Assembly: GCF_024171645.1 (NCBI RefSeq)
Contig: NZ_JALKAC010000001.1
Span: 930,001-994,000, forward strand
Direction: 5' to 3'
Source of the DNA: Flavobacterium sp. HSC-32F16
Lineage (GTDB): Bacteria > Bacteroidota > Bacteroidia > Flavobacteriales > Flavobacteriaceae
Length of the DNA stretch: 64,000 nucleotides
The notes beneath the pieces were generated by a model. The model did no database searches. It was not told the origin of the DNA and saw nothing but the letters and a program-made list of their open reading frames with translations. The translations under genes were made by a program, and so were the position numbers. Below, in pieces: positions 62,271-64,000 of the stretch. The stretch's first letter is position 1. Each line of letters begins with the position of its first letter.

Positions 62271-63758
62271 TTAAAATTTGATCTTATTTTTAAGCGGATC
62301 ACTGAACTTGTATGAAACCATTCTGCTTCCTGTAATAATATAGATATGTGAATCTGTGGCTATCATATCATCTATTTTTTCTCCATCCACCTTGTAGATA
62401 TAAAAACTCATTAAATAAGATTTATTGAGTACATCATAAACATCAATTACATTGGCATTTTGCCACATTTTTTTTCCCTCAAATCGCCCTGGTAGCATAG
62501 AATTGACAAATAGTAAATTACGATGAAGCGTGCTAAAGCGGTTAACCAATAATGGAGGGTTTGAAAATGTACGTTGGTTTTTAGATTTTATATATTCAAT
62601 TTTCAGTGAAGCTTTACTAATGGTGTCAATTGTGTTACCTCTGTGCAATAGTTTAAGTTTGTCATCAGTCACTATATATTCGTTTCTATAATAATATAGA
62701 TATACAAATTTCTCTGTCTCTTTACTGTACTGCAAAATACCATCTGTATCAAAGAGACCATCAGACTGTTTTTGGAGGAGTTCATAGGAAGGCTGTAACT
62801 TAGAACTCGATATATCCAATAGCGAAAGTAAATTTTCCCTTTTATTGTTCAGATTCCGAATTATAAATGTGGTAGAATCTATAATGGAAGCTTTTGTAAA
62901 TCCGGGTATCCTTGCTGTCTGCAATTCAGCTTTTAACTTATCGAGTCTTCCTCTAAAAATACACGGAACTTTACCATCATATACAAAAAAATATGGAGGT
63001 ATCACTTTTAGCTTTATGTTCAGAAATCTAAAAAGAGTATCTGTAATTTGAAAATGATAAGTCCGCATTTCACCAAAATCTGTACGAACTTCAGTTATAA
63101 CTGCAGGCGCCGTATGGTTTCCTAGATAGACTTTATCTCCGTTCTGGCCTGCAAAATAATAAGTATTAGCTTTTAGATTTTGAGCCGCTTCACGCGTAGC
63201 AGGAAATGGTGGAAATATTCGGGTAAAATTATTCTGTTTATGTGCTAATTCATCTGATCGTATATAAAGTCCAACCATTAGAATAATACAAGAAACAATA
63301 GAGACTGTAATTCTTTTATAGAGACGTAATGCATCTGTTTCCAAACAATTTAATGCAATGAAGGCAAGAACGGAGAAAAAAATATTGAAATAAAAATGCT
63401 GGTCCCAGTTCATTTTTTCCAAAATTCCTCCACAGGAACAAGGGATATAGGAACTGTAATTTAAGATTAAATAAATATAAATTGAGAATATAACCATTAG
63501 TCCGAACCCCGCATATAAACCTACTTTTCTGAATTTAGGCACTGCTAAAAGTACAGCTATAACTATTTCTGCCACAGGTACAAGAAATTCCAGATAAGCT
63601 GCAAATGAACTTATTAAAGGTGACTGCCCGAGCTGAACATGAAAATTCTCAAAATCCAACAGCTTGCTAACAGCCGCATATACAAAAAGAAGTATATAAA
63701 GGATACAGATAACTTCTACTGTATATTTTTTAAATCCCGTATTAATATTAAGTTTCAT
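62271..63758 (-). CDS. MauE/DoxX-like membrane protein with large C-terminal domain
   Basis: The start is chosen at 63758 (MKLNINTGFKKYTVEVICIL), ahead of the first membrane helix; the frame upstream to 63782 adds only a short tail. Four transmembrane helices in the first ~150 residues form a MauE/DoxX-type module with the cysteine motif SYIPCSCGGILEKMNW, typical of MauE-like proteins linked to disulfide handling. The remaining ~320 residues are a soluble, probably periplasmic, beta-rich domain. In this locus it may support redox maturation of the small Cys protein encoded downstream (inference). Confidence 0.75.
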   Translation of the reverse strand: MKLNINTGFKKYTVEVICILYILLFVYAAVSKLLDFENFHVQLGQSPLISSFAAYLEFLVPVAEIVIAVLLAVPKFRKVGLYAGFGLMVIFSIYIYLILNYSSYIPCSCGGILEKMNWDQHFYFNIFFSVLAFIALNCLETDALRLYKRITVSIVSCIILMVGLYIRSDELAHKQNNFTRIFPPFPATREAAQNLKANTYYFAGQNGDKVYLGNHTAPAVITEVRTDFGEMRTYHFQITDTLFRFLNIKLKVIPPYFFVYDGKVPCIFRGRLDKLKAELQTARIPGFTKASIIDSTTFIIRNLNNKRENLLSLLDISSSKLQPSYELLQKQSDGLFDTDGILQYSKETEKFVYLYYYRNEYIVTDDKLKLLHRGNTIDTISKASLKIEYIKSKNQRTFSNPPLLVNRFSTLHRNLLFVNSMLPGRFEGKKMWQNANVIDVYDVLNKSYLMSFYIYKVDGEKIDDMIATDSHIYIITGSRMVSYKFSDPLKNKIKF

Positions 63759-63838
63759 AAATAGTCCTTTTGAATTCAACAATGTAAAATTCTGAATTTC
63801 AAAACCATAACACTTATACTATCGGGAGCAAAAATTAA

Positions 63839-64000
63839 CTATGAAGGATTAAAGTGATCCAATGGAAAAAAACTACCGGCTTTGCCTCTACCGAGTTCTT
63901 TAGGAGAAAATCCAAACTGCTTCTTGAATGATTTAGAAAAATTAGGATAGCTGTTAAAACCGTTCATAAAGGCAATATTCTTTAGGGGAATATCGGTCTG
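63839..64000 (-). CDS. C-terminal end of an AraC-family regulator (cut by window edge)
   Basis: Only the last 53 codons are in the window; the frame is open at 64000. The translation PLKNIAFMNGFNSYPNFSKS then FKKQFGFSPKELG is the second helix-turn-helix and C-terminal signature of AraC/XylS regulators. The stop is at 63839-63841. It lies 80 bp upstream of the MauE-like gene on the same strand and may regulate this locus or the susCD-S9 operon. Confidence 0.85.
   Translation of the reverse strand, partial: QTDIPLKNIAFMNGFNSYPNFSKSFKKQFGFSPKELGRGKAGSFFPLDHFNPS

Overview
The window is chromosomal DNA from a Bacteroidota, most likely a Flavobacterium. The evidence is low GC with AT-rich intergenic DNA, the Bacteroidota -7 promoter box TAnnTTTG in front of several genes, many Sec or lipoprotein signal peptides, two SusC/SusD loci, and housekeeping order typical of the genus (tpiA, prmA, clpS, kdsA, pta-ackA). 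There is no ribosomal RNA, intact tRNA, CRISPR array, integrase or transposase in view.

Region 1 (1-17,800) is mostly core genome: the end of a BT_3928/DoxX-type protein, a TlpA-like lipoprotein, tpiA, prmA, clpS, a sterol-desaturase family enzyme, a lysoplasmalogenase homologue, kdsA, a Coq4-like protein, a papain-fold lipid/peptide hydrolase homologue and an M28 peptidase. Several lineage-specific envelope proteins and one frameshifted gene (9,152-9,630) lie among them.

Region 2 (17,890-32,753, all minus strand) is a polysaccharide utilisation locus (PUL). A hybrid propeller/Y_Y_Y/LuxR-HTH membrane regulator lies upstream of SusC, SusD, a GH144-type glucanase, an esterase, a GH3 beta-glucosidase, a GDPD-family phosphodiesterase and a GH43-like propeller hydrolase. 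The GH144+GH3 pair suggests beta-1,2-glucan. The esterase and phosphodiesterase suggest (inference) glucan carrying acyl and phosphoglycerol substituents, as in periplasmic cyclic glucans of other bacteria. ackA-pta and corA follow.

Region 3 (37,450-54,240) is accessory DNA with the character of a defence island. It holds (a) an AAA ATPase plus PD-(D/E)XK nuclease pair bracketed by near-identical hairpins; (b) a frameshifted retropepsin-like gene that runs into a tRNA-3'-end-like sequence, a probable attachment-site scar; (c) a small histone H1/Hc1-like gene; (d) a divergent cluster with an adenine methyltransferase, a 739-aa DGQHR protein and an unknown 455-aa protein on the plus strand, and GIY-YIG, PLD and HNH nuclease-type proteins on the minus strand; (e) a two-gene unit of a RelA/SpoT-like nucleotidyltransferase and a second DGQHR (DndB-like) protein; and (f) repeats, hairpins, an orphan gene and an XRE-like regulator. 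Units (d) and (e) are the best candidates for undescribed systems.

Region 4 (54,240-64,000) is a second SusC/SusD locus with an S9 peptidase, preceded by an unusually structured ~500-nt leader with a 106-nt multi-helix hairpin. It converges with a DUF6520-like small secreted protein, a MauE/DoxX-like membrane protein and the end of an AraC-type regulator. It looks like a peptide- or small-ligand-uptake locus rather than a glycan locus. All family names come from reading motifs; no database search was run.
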